From: a virus
Direction: 5' to 3' (one strand)
Length of the DNA stretch: 36,147 bases
IMG/VR virus record: IMGVR_UViG_3300044712_001188
Span: 1 to 36,147 of that record
Of this stretch, positions 1 to 5,756 are shown one piece after another. A model generated the notes under the pieces. That model made no database searches. It saw only the letters and a program-made list of their open reading frames with translations, and was not told the DNA's origin. A program made the position numbers and the translations under genes. Numbering within the stretch: the stretch's first letter is position 1; every line of letters starts with the position of its first letter.

Positions 1-127
1 CCCCTCGCCCTGCACTGCACGGCCGAGAACTTCCGGAAGCCCGCGGTCCGGCAGGGCGTCCTCGCCCTCTTCGAGAAAGACTGCAAGGAGCTCGCGGCCG
101 CGGGAGACCAGCGGGAGATCCTGCTGA
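1..127. repeat. Left copy of 127-bp contig-closing repeat
   Basis: Bases 1-127 are identical to 36021-36147. The repeat lies inside a single continuous coding frame and its length equals a common assembler k-mer (127). It is best read as the overlap left when a circular or permuted genome is assembled linearly, not as a biological terminal repeat. Confidence 0.95.
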
Positions 128-681
128 GCTTCAGCACGGACCCGTACAACGAGCTCGAGGACCGGTACCACATCACCCGCGAAATGATCAACCTCCTCAA
201 CAAAAACGGCCTGCATTATACTATCCTGACGAAAGGCAGAAGTCCGTTGCGTGACATCGAACTGATGCTGCAGCGGCCCGACCTCTGCCGGTTCGGGACC
301 ACGCTCACGCTCCTTACCGAGAGGGACTCTGCAATCTGGGAACCGGCCGCAACCTACGGCAGAGAACGCATCGAGGCCCTGCGGTATGCGGCCCTGAAAG
401 GGATCCGCACCTGGGCGAGCATCGAGCCGGTCCTCTACCCGCAGCAGTCCCTCGAGCTGATCCGGCTCGCCATCCCATACTGCCAGGAGTTCCGGATCGG
501 GAAGTTCAACCACTCTCCCCAGCTGCAGGAGTTCATGGCCTCGATCGGGTACGTCCCGCCCACCGATGCCGAGCTGATCCGGTTCGTGGAGAGCGCCCAG
601 GATCTGCTGGCGGGGACCGGCCGGACGGTCATTTTCAAGAAGGACCTGCAGCCGTACCTGCGGGAGGCACGCCATGAATAA
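1..681 (+). CDS. Radical SAM protein, SplB-like (C-terminal part; gene crosses the contig join)
   Basis: This is the continuation of the gene that starts at 35919; joined across the circle it encodes 260 aa. The N-terminal part carries the CxxxCxxC cluster (Cys25, Cys29, Cys32), which in radical SAM enzymes binds a 4Fe-4S cluster and S-adenosylmethionine. The part here contains the segment 'LSFSTDPYNELE', typical of the SplB/COG1533 group related to spore photoproduct lyase. The length fits a single-domain radical SAM barrel. The substrate cannot be read from the sequence; nucleic acid repair or modification is the usual guess for this group. The gene is last in a translationally coupled early operon and overlaps the next gene (start 674) by 8 nt. 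The reading frame is open from base 1, confirming that the join is in frame. Confidence 0.85.
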   Translation, partial: PLALHCTAENFRKPAVRQGVLALFEKDCKELAAAGDQREILLSFSTDPYNELEDRYHITREMINLLNKNGLHYTILTKGRSPLRDIELMLQRPDLCRFGTTLTLLTERDSAIWEPAATYGRERIEALRYAALKGIRTWASIEPVLYPQQSLELIRLAIPYCQEFRIGKFNHSPQLQEFMASIGYVPPTDAELIRFVESAQDLLAGTGRTVIFKKDLQPYLREARHE

Positions 682-892
682 CCCCCGCCCTCAAACCATG
701 TGGGCCATCGCCCGGAAAGGCTGGCGCTCGAATATCCGGGACTACATCATCCCAACGTCCGGCGAAATTAACCGGAAAGACGCGATCGAGAGGTTCGTTA
801 AACTCTTCCCCAAAAAGACATGGCCCGAGCTCCGAATGCAGGGGTTCTATGCCATCAAGGTGGAGATGGTGCCGATCGGAGGCCGGCCATGA
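674..892 (+). CDS. Hypothetical protein, 72 aa
   Basis: The ATG at 674 lies inside the end of the radical SAM gene, so translation is probably coupled. The product is basic and begins with an Arg/Trp-rich stretch (MWAIARKGWRSNIRDYI). It has no signal peptide, membrane helix or cysteine cluster. It ends in GGRP, because its last codons double as the ribosome site of the next gene (CGGAGGCCGGCCATGA). I do not recognise a family. Confidence 0.7.
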   Translation: MNNPRPQTMWAIARKGWRSNIRDYIIPTSGEINRKDAIERFVKLFPKKTWPELRMQGFYAIKVEMVPIGGRP

Positions 893-1353
893 CCCACCGG
901 ATCGCCATCCTCAAACCCGGCCGGCACATCTACACCAAAACGGAAGTCTCGCTCGATCGCAGCATGAACGAGATCAAGAAGATGCTCTTGGATAACGGCT
1001 GCACCCGCATCGGCACGCAGGAGGATCTCCGGGGCAAGGTCCCGATCCATACCCTCATCTTCGAGAAAGACGGGCTGCCATTTATGATCGAGTTCCCGGT
1101 CGTGTACGAGCGGCTGCGGAACAACCCCGACAAGCTCCGCATGGACCTCTCCGGCCGGATTATCAGGGACCGGATCAAGGTCCTGCTGATGGAAGTCGAG
1201 ATCGGGGCCTCCCCGTTCACCGCAGCAATGGCGCAGTTTGTAGCGATCGCGGACCGATCCACCGGGCACCCGGTCCAGATGGAGAACTATATGCTGGAGC
1301 ACCAGAGCGAGATCCCAAGTGGGACCCTATTCCTGCCCGGAGGCCGGCCATGA
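889..1353 (+). CDS. Hypothetical protein, 154 aa
   Basis: The ATG at 889 overlaps the previous stop (ATGA) and follows GGAGG with a 6-nt gap; this start was chosen over an upstream in-frame ATG at 820 that lacks a ribosome site. The protein is soluble, of mixed alpha/beta composition, with no cysteine cluster apart from one early Cys. The segment 'KVPIHTLIFEKDGLPFMIEFPVVY' followed by a basic helix (LRMDLSGRIIRDRIKVLLMEVE) suggests a compact globular domain. No family recognised. Like its upstream neighbour it ends in GGRP, because the same 16-nt start cassette recurs at 1338-1353. Confidence 0.75.
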   Translation: MTHRIAILKPGRHIYTKTEVSLDRSMNEIKKMLLDNGCTRIGTQEDLRGKVPIHTLIFEKDGLPFMIEFPVVYERLRNNPDKLRMDLSGRIIRDRIKVLLMEVEIGASPFTAAMAQFVAIADRSTGHPVQMENYMLEHQSEIPSGTLFLPGGRP

Positions 1354-1568
1354 ACCAGACCGATATCCAGGACCGCATCTCGGACATCCTCGCCGAAATG
1401 CAGGACCTCGCCTCCGACGCGGAACTATCGTATGGGGAGATCCTGATCGAAGTCGCGCTCGCGATGACCCGCGAGTGCACCGGCCAGGACCTGACCGCGG
1501 AGGAGAGGAAGAAGGAGATCGCCCAATTCCTCGCGGCCGTCCAGCAGAAAGCGGAGGCTGCTGCATGA
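1350..1568 (+). CDS. Hypothetical helical protein, 72 aa
   Basis: The ATG at 1350 overlaps the preceding TGA and sits behind the second copy of the GGAGGCCGGCC ribosome-site cassette. The product is acidic and almost entirely helical in appearance (heptad-like Ile/Leu/Ala spacing), with one cysteine and no membrane segment. Not recognised. Its tight coupling to both neighbours argues that it is expressed. Confidence 0.7.
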   Translation: MNQTDIQDRISDILAEMQDLASDAELSYGEILIEVALAMTRECTGQDLTAEERKKEIAQFLAAVQQKAEAAA

Positions 1569-2020
1569 AGCCCGGCATCCCCGGCCCATCGGACCGCGAC
1601 CAGATGCTCCGGTTCCGGGGCGAGATCCTGCGGAACGTTGACGCGGCGGTCCAGCTCTGCGCGAAGATCCACAAGGAAAGCGGCGGCCAGTGCGGCCTCG
1701 GGACCAACTGCCCCTTCCATGCAGCGTTCCGGCCCCACGCCCCATTCGGCTGCGAAGTGAGCGGCATCGAGCAGGTCCTCGGGGTTGCCGAGACGGTCCA
1801 GGAGATCGGCAGATGTCCGCACCAAGTCGAGAATAACGACTGCGCCATTTACCCGGACCAGTGCCAATTCCAAACCGATGACGGGAAGTGCGGCAGGGAA
1901 GCCGCCGCCCTCGCCCTTGCAGAGGCCCCGGACAAGCTGCCCGATGAGGATCCGGGATTCATCATAGAAGCCGAGATCCCGCCAGCAATGCCGGAAGGCG
2001 GCATGGACGTGATGAGATGA
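1565..2020 (+). CDS. Cysteine-rich hypothetical protein, 151 aa
   Basis: The start at 1565 overlaps the previous stop (ATGA). Eight cysteines are spread over residues about 32-110 in short loops (for example CGLGTNC), with a further His-rich patch (FHAAFRPHAPFGC). This resembles zinc- or iron-sulfur-binding proteins rather than a disulfide protein, since there is no signal peptide. The C-terminus is acidic and proline-rich. No family is recognised. It is one of about ten small cysteine-cluster proteins in the early regions of this virus, which suggests a common theme of metal-binding regulatory or nucleic-acid proteins. Confidence 0.7.
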   Translation: MKPGIPGPSDRDQMLRFRGEILRNVDAAVQLCAKIHKESGGQCGLGTNCPFHAAFRPHAPFGCEVSGIEQVLGVAETVQEIGRCPHQVENNDCAIYPDQCQFQTDDGKCGREAAALALAEAPDKLPDEDPGFIIEAEIPPAMPEGGMDVMR

Positions 2021-2190
2021 CCACCCAACCCTGTCCTTACCACGTCGAAAAGCAGCCCTGCGAGCACCGGAAGCGGTGCCCCCTGCTGCACTCGGCCGAC
2101 TACGTGGTCTGCACGGCCCTGTCGCTGCACGATATCGCCATGGTCCGGGCGTGGGTGGTCGGGAAGGCGCTGGACCGGGAGGAGATTTAA
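2017..2190 (+). CDS. Small Cys4 protein, 57 aa
   Basis: ATGA overlap with the upstream gene; stop TAA at 2188. The 57-aa product has cysteines at 6, 15, 21 and 32 with intervening His and basic residues (CEHRKRC), compatible with one zinc site, followed by an amphipathic helix. No family is recognised. It is short, but it is supported by coupling, by base composition like its neighbours, and by filling the gap between two other genes exactly. Confidence 0.6.
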   Translation: MTTQPCPYHVEKQPCEHRKRCPLLHSADYVVCTALSLHDIAMVRAWVVGKALDREEI

Positions 2191-2191
2191 A

Positions 2192-2572
2192 ATGGGGCAC
2201 TTTGAGAAGGGCGTCTGGAAAAAGGAACCGATAGAGCGGTTCATCGAAGCCTCGAAGGAAATGGCCGAATCTATCCAAGAGTGCACCGGCGCGATGATAG
2301 AATTCCATGGAACCCTCGAAGAAAGCGGATATTTCAAACAGGGCCGATGGATATCACCATTCGATGCACTCTTTGCCGAACCGTCAGAAGAACCGACGTT
2401 CAATGTTGAGCTGACATATGATGTCCCGATTTTCAGGCAGGGGGCGGTCATCCGGTGGGAGCAGAGGCACCATATCAAGACATTTACTCAATCTGAGATG
2501 AAATCGATGCTCCACAGCGACGGGGAGCGGATGTTTTTCGGCCCATGCAGTTTACCGCAGGTGCAACCATGA
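2192..2572 (+). CDS. Hypothetical protein, 126 aa
   Basis: Starts 1 nt after the preceding stop, with GGAGG at 2179-2183 upstream. The product begins with a helical region (IERFIEASKEMAESIQE), followed by a beta-rich part. No cysteine cluster, membrane helix or known motif is visible. The base composition is slightly more AT-rich than the preceding genes, which may mark a separately acquired block running to about 3460. Confidence 0.7.
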   Translation: MGHFEKGVWKKEPIERFIEASKEMAESIQECTGAMIEFHGTLEESGYFKQGRWISPFDALFAEPSEEPTFNVELTYDVPIFRQGAVIRWEQRHHIKTFTQSEMKSMLHSDGERMFFGPCSLPQVQP

Positions 2573-2880
2573 CCAAAGAATCGACACGAGACGACGCCTC
2601 GCACACCATCGGCGTATGGGGATACACTAAAGTAGAATTCCGGAAAGCAGAACACTTCCGGAACCTCAAACCGCCCTGCATGTTCCGGGACGGCCGCCGG
2701 ATCCACCCGAACGAAGAACACCCGAGCCAGCGGGGATACCTGTTTATCCGGCGCCCGGGGTTTGATCCCATCCTGCACCCGGAACAGCGGAAGAGCGCCT
2801 GCCCGTACTGCCTGAAGGTCCTGGATATGGAAAAGGCTGATGAGATCGCAGGAGAAAATGGAGAAGCAGCGAAGGTGTGA
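2569..2880 (+). CDS. Hypothetical protein with CxxC, 103 aa
   Basis: The start at 2569 (ATGA overlap) is preferred to an in-frame ATG at 2545 lying inside the previous gene. The N-terminal part is beta-rich and basic (IGVWGYTKVEFRKAEHF). A CPYC pair near residue 85, with an earlier Cys at about 45, may form an incomplete zinc knuckle. No family recognised. Confidence 0.7.
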   Translation: MTKESTRDDASHTIGVWGYTKVEFRKAEHFRNLKPPCMFRDGRRIHPNEEHPSQRGYLFIRRPGFDPILHPEQRKSACPYCLKVLDMEKADEIAGENGEAAKV

Positions 2881-2882
2881 CG

Positions 2883-3083
2883 ATGGAACTTACCGAAGAA
2901 AACCGAAAAGAGATCATTGCCTTTTTCGAGAGAAATAAGGACAACATCATCGAGGCCCCATCGATGACTCGTGATTACTATCAGAGGCCATCGGAAGACG
3001 GATCTTATTTCCATGAGAACGTACCTTATAATGAGATCACAGTCTTGATCCGGATGAGACTACCCCTCGTCGAGAAGGTGTAA
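2883..3083 (+). CDS. Hypothetical protein, 66 aa
   Basis: A GTG at 2877 would overlap the previous stop (GTGA), but the ATG at 2883 has the better spacing to GAAGGTG. The product is an acidic-to-neutral protein with an N-terminal helix (TEENRKEIIAFFERNKDNII) and a C-terminal strand. Not recognised. Confidence 0.6.
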   Translation: MELTEENRKEIIAFFERNKDNIIEAPSMTRDYYQRPSEDGSYFHENVPYNEITVLIRMRLPLVEKV

Positions 3084-3089
3084 GTGGCG

Positions 3090-3350
3090 ATGACAAAAGC
3101 CCACGATGTAACGATCCCGGTTGCCGATCTTCAGGCACTTTATCAGCGTGATGGAACTCCGTTAAAAAATCAGGGCATTATCATTGGTGGAACAGAAGCA
3201 GACGAGGCCATATCAGAGTTCCGGATCGTTCGCAGGAACCCGCCAAGCAAGAAATATCCGCACGGTAGTATCACCGTCGAAGCGGCGAGTGATACTGATG
3301 CCGGACCGGTCAAATCTAGTGGCCGCATGAAGATCATTCAGGGAGAGTGA
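3090..3350 (+). CDS. Hypothetical protein, 86 aa
   Basis: Starts at ATG 3090 (GTG at 3084 is the alternative), with GAAGGTG about 9 nt upstream. The product is a mostly beta protein with a basic middle (RIVRRNPPSKKYPHGSITV). No cysteines, no membrane segment, no recognised family. Last clear gene of the early small-gene block. Confidence 0.65.
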   Translation: MTKAHDVTIPVADLQALYQRDGTPLKNQGIIIGGTEADEAISEFRIVRRNPPSKKYPHGSITVEAASDTDAGPVKSSGRMKIIQGE

Positions 3351-3353
3351 GCG

Positions 3354-3464
3354 ACGACGAATCTGTTTGATCGTTTCCTCTTGGATTATCCGGTAATAGT
3401 TGGAGCGATTGCCGGTCTCATTACCGGCCTCCTTGTCGGCATCCTCATAGGAATTACACTTTAA
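3354..3464 (+). CDS. Putative small membrane protein, near-cognate ACG start
   Basis: The frame after the stop at 3348-3350 is open to TAA at 3462 and reads as a short polar N-terminus (TTNLFDRFLLDYP) followed by one strongly hydrophobic, glycine-zipper helix (VIVGAIAGLITGLLVGILIG). There is no ATG, GTG or early TTG in frame. ACG at 3354 stands 8 nt after GGGAG, and CTG at 3363 is the other option. The hydrophobic pattern argues for a real single-pass membrane peptide, perhaps a lysis or envelope accessory. The non-standard start keeps confidence low. Confidence 0.4.
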   Translation, partial: TTNLFDRFLLDYPVIVGAIAGLITGLLVGILIGITL

Positions 3465-3590
3465 TCCCCCCCTTTCTCACCTCCGCCTTATCCGCTTTTC
3501 TGCATTTTCTATAACGGCATAATCTCCCGCCTGCTATTCTTTCATCATTACAACACCCGGACAAAAGAGCCGGGGGAGTTTTTGACAGAC
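3465..3590 (+). promoter_or_regulatory. Intergenic region with possible promoter and hairpin at the ribosome site
   Basis: The 126-nt gap is pyrimidine-rich and less GC-rich than the genes around it. A TATA-like stretch (TTTCTATAACGG, near 3506-3517) could start a transcript near 3535. Just before the next gene, CCCGG (3556-3560) pairs with CCGGG (3570-3574) across a 9-nt A-rich loop. The right arm overlaps the GGGGGAG ribosome site, so the hairpin could limit translation of the gene at 3591. Confidence 0.35.
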
Positions 3591-4283
3591 ATGACAGCGC
3601 CACAGATCGCAATTCCGGCGGGGCTTTTCAAAGCAGGAAAGACCGGCGCCGGGGGCCAGCCGAGGCCCATGAAACGCATCCGCCGCGACATCTTCCAGCT
3701 CACCAACATGCTCTATGGGCTTACGATGACCGGCGCGTACAAGGGACTGGATCCCAAATCGGTCATCGTCGACATTGCCTATGACGGTGAAGTCGAGCAC
3801 GACCCGCACACATCACGCCCGCTGAAATTCGTGACAGACGACCCGGCAACCCCCGGGTTCTGGCTCGGCACCTTCAAAGCGCCGAACAACAGGGAGGAAT
3901 ACTCCGCGGAAGGCAAGCACAAGGTCCGTATCAGTGTTGCCCCCCGGCAGGCCCCGTCCACGCAGATGATCATGACCATCGTCGTCCCGAAAGACGGGGC
4001 AACAAAGGAAGTACAGACCACCATCGAAACCCGGATCCCGGTCTATGGCGCTGGCTGCAACGGGCAGTCTATCATCGTAGGGTACACGACCAAAACCGAA
4101 ACCACGACCATGACCGTGCCGGCAGAGACAGAGATCTCTTACGAGGGCGTGTCGGTCAAGCAGATCCTCGGTCCCCGGGACTTCTCGCCCGAAGCTGGCG
4201 GAGCTACCGCAGAGTTCGAGTTCGAGATCTACCCGACCAGTGAATCCCCCTTCGGTGATGGCGGCGCCCCCAGGAACGACTGA
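3591..4283 (+). CDS. Hypothetical beta-rich protein, 230 aa
   Basis: ATG 3591 is chosen; a TTG at 3582 lies only 3 nt from the ribosome site. The protein is largely beta-strand by composition, with many Thr/Val/Ile runs (MIMTIVVPKDGATKEVQTTI), no signal peptide and no membrane helix. The N-terminal 30 residues are basic and glycine-rich. It has its own likely promoter and precedes a membrane-anchored partner (4289). Together they sit between the early and virion modules, a position often held by late regulators, lysis or virion-associated genes. No family recognised. Confidence 0.75.
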   Translation: MTAPQIAIPAGLFKAGKTGAGGQPRPMKRIRRDIFQLTNMLYGLTMTGAYKGLDPKSVIVDIAYDGEVEHDPHTSRPLKFVTDDPATPGFWLGTFKAPNNREEYSAEGKHKVRISVAPRQAPSTQMIMTIVVPKDGATKEVQTTIETRIPVYGAGCNGQSIIVGYTTKTETTTMTVPAETEISYEGVSVKQILGPRDFSPEAGGATAEFEFEIYPTSESPFGDGGAPRND

Positions 4284-4288
4284 TCACC

Positions 4289-4738
4289 ATGATGATCGAG
4301 GAAACCCAGAACCGGACCTCCGCCAGCCCGGCGCTTATTGCCGCATTCCCGCAGTGGTATGGCCCGAAAGCCTGCGATCCGGACATGGGCGGCGGGGATG
4401 TCGAGCTCGACAACCTCCTTGCCAAACTCGCCGCGAAGTTCTGCGGGGTAGGTGGCGCCCTGTCCACCAGCTCCGAGCAGCATGCATTCCAGGCCGGCGC
4501 CCTCATCGGGTACCTTTACCTCAACCAAACCGAGTGCATCCCGGTCCCGGATTTCTGGATCAAGGAGAGTCACCACTTCTACAGCGGGCTCGTGATGGGC
4601 CGGGCCGCGAAGAAACTGGAAGACGCCAGCGGGCGGATCCCGTGGACCCCCGTGATTGTCGCAGCGGTCGGGGCGCTCACTGCCGGCACCGTGTACGGCC
4701 AGAGCCTCCTCTCGTGGCTCGCGAGTATCGCGGTATGA
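4289..4738 (+). CDS. Hypothetical protein with C-terminal membrane helix, 149 aa
   Basis: Starts 5 nt after the preceding gene. Residues 1-115 are soluble, with a glycine-rich loop (DPDMGGGDVELDN) and a helical stretch (NLLAKLAAKFC). Residues about 117-149 form a hydrophobic segment (VIVAAVGALTAGTVYGQSLL) ending at the C-terminus, a tail-anchor arrangement. It could be a lysis or envelope-active protein of an S-layer host, but this is a guess from topology and position. No family recognised. Confidence 0.7.
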   Translation: MMIEETQNRTSASPALIAAFPQWYGPKACDPDMGGGDVELDNLLAKLAAKFCGVGGALSTSSEQHAFQAGALIGYLYLNQTECIPVPDFWIKESHHFYSGLVMGRAAKKLEDASGRIPWTPVIVAAVGALTAGTVYGQSLLSWLASIAV

Positions 4739-5091
4739 ACACTATCGGGCCCGCGTCTGCCTGCCGTCTGGATGCTATCCCCCGGCACGGAGCAGAGCCC
4801 CATCGGGCGCGGTCCACCCCGCCCGGGCCCTTTCCCCTGCGTGCAGCAGGTCCCTGCTCACAACACGCCTGCTGCATCCGGGGATTTATCGCACGTCCCC
4901 TCCCGGCTCACAGTCCCGGGCGGAGATCATCACCCTGCCAGATGAGAGAGGAACAATGCAACGCACCGCACAGCAGAAGGACACGATACCCGGTACGAGT
5001 TCCATTCGATACTCCCCATCAGAGATAATTGTAGTCGCAATATCCTCACGCCCTCTTGAGGCAGGGGCCCTATAGGGATAGTCAGTCAGCA
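4739..5091. other. 353-nt mostly non-coding region before the terminase operon
   Basis: No convincing gene longer than 40 codons lies here. The left two-thirds are GC-rich and contain several short inverted repeats. The right end carries a perfect palindrome, CCCTATAGGG (5070-5079), whose TATA core lies about 20 bp upstream of the tRNA-like gene and may be its promoter. The position next to the small terminase gene also makes this a candidate packaging-signal region, but no cos or pac motif can be read directly. Confidence 0.5.
4956..5075 (+). CDS. Possible small ORF, 39 aa
   Basis: ATG 4956 lies 4 nt after GAGG and the frame runs to TAG at 5073. The product would contain a short hydrophobic stretch (EIIVVAIS) but no recognisable domain. 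It ends within the palindrome ahead of the tRNA-like gene. Weakly supported; it may be a chance frame in a regulatory region. Confidence 0.25.
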   Translation: MQRTAQQKDTIPGTSSIRYSPSEIIVVAISSRPLEAGAL

Positions 5092-5166
5092 ACAGGGTAG
5101 GGAAGCCAGGCCCGTCCCGGCAGGCCCATAACCTGCAGATCGGCGGTTCAAATCCGCCCCCTGTTA
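5092..5166 (+). tRNA. Initiator-type tRNA-Met(CAU)-like gene, aberrant acceptor/T stem
   Basis: The cloverleaf can be drawn: AACAGGG, T8 A9, D stem GGGA/TCCC, anticodon stem GCAGG/CCTGC with loop CCCATAA (anticodon CAT), T arm around TTCAAAT, and discriminator A. The A1-U72 pair, the GGGAAGCC D arm and the AGATCGG variable/T region match archaeal initiator tRNAs. Oddities: position 33 is C instead of U; the third anticodon pair is A-U instead of G-C; and there is one C too few between the T loop and TGTT, so only 11 of the usual 12 acceptor-plus-T pairs can form. CCA is not encoded. It may be a decayed, specialised or structural tRNA-like RNA. Its 3' end lies 3 nt before the ATG of the next gene. 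Confidence 0.7.
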
Positions 5167-5169
5167 TCT

Positions 5170-5304
5170 ATGACCCTTTGCGGAAGAATCCCGAACGACG
5201 CGGACTGCATGTACTGCCCCGACTCGTACGAGTGCGGTCTGGTGCAGGAAGAGGAGAAGCGGTTCATTGCCGAGCTCACGGAAAAGCACGGGAAGGGGAT
5301 CTGA
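5170..5304 (+). CDS. Small CxxC protein abutting the tRNA-like gene, 44 aa
   Basis: ATG 5170 follows the discriminator base of the tRNA-like gene by only 3 nt, so no ribosome site exists outside the tRNA. If the tRNA is released by 3' processing, the mRNA would be practically leaderless. The 44-aa product has four cysteines in its first 22 residues (CGRIPNDADCMYCPDSYEC), consistent with a zinc knuckle, then an acidic helix (EEEKRFIAELTEKHGKG). It is followed 3 nt later by the small terminase gene. Possible role in packaging or in regulating the late operon; not recognised. Confidence 0.6.
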   Translation: MTLCGRIPNDADCMYCPDSYECGLVQEEEKRFIAELTEKHGKGI

Positions 5305-5307
5305 GCG

Positions 5308-5754
5308 ATGGGCCGGAAGTGCAGTATTTGCGAGCACAAATCGCGACAAGAAATCGATTCCGCGCTCGTCAGTCCGGGCGCGGTATTACGCGACATAGCG
5401 AGCCAATACCGCGTTGGAAAAGACGCCCTATCGCGACACGTAAACGGGGGCCACATCGCGGAGAAGATCCAGAAGGCCCGCAACGCCCGGGAGGCGGTGG
5501 AGGCCGACAACCTCCTCTCCCGCATCGTGAAGCACCAGGGCCGGTTCGACAAACTGATCGAGCGGGTCCAGAAGACCGGGGATATCGATTGGGAGCTCAA
5601 GGTCCTGCACGGGCTCAAGGAGTACCTCGAGCTGGAAGGCAAAGCGACCGGCGCCTTCCGGGAGAAGGTCGAGCACAGCGGCAGCGTGGCCCTCGGGATC
5701 ACAACCCTCCCGGACGACGAGCTCGCAGATCTCCTGATAAAACGGAGGGGCTGA
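5308..5754 (+). CDS. terS: Terminase small subunit
   Basis: The 148-aa protein starts with a CSICEH cysteine pair and a DNA-binding helix-turn-helix (VLRDIASQYRVGKDALSRHV, about residues 28-47), then a long helical oligomerisation region and a short acidic C-terminus that would contact the large subunit. This is the usual build of terminase small subunits, which form rings that recognise the packaging site on viral DNA. The gene directly precedes the large terminase gene, as in most tailed viruses. Start: ATG at 5308, GGGAAGGGGATC upstream. Confidence 0.8.
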   Translation: MGRKCSICEHKSRQEIDSALVSPGAVLRDIASQYRVGKDALSRHVNGGHIAEKIQKARNAREAVEADNLLSRIVKHQGRFDKLIERVQKTGDIDWELKVLHGLKEYLELEGKATGAFREKVEHSGSVALGITTLPDDELADLLIKRRG

Positions 5755-5756
5755 TC

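Noticed and set aside
1-127. Biological terminal repeat of a linear virus
   Set aside because: Exactly 127 bp, inside one continuous gene, with no special sequence at the borders; assembly overlap explains it fully.
4240-5028. Plus-strand open frame of 262 codons across the gene at 4289 and the gap
   Set aside because: Arg/Pro/Cys-rich out-of-frame translation of the 4289 gene followed by non-coding sequence; no start signal.
5178-5756. Upstream extension of the large terminase frame to 5178
   Set aside because: The extension overlaps the whole small terminase gene in another frame and translates to an Arg/Gly/Pro-rich, non-natural sequence; the real protein begins near 5757.
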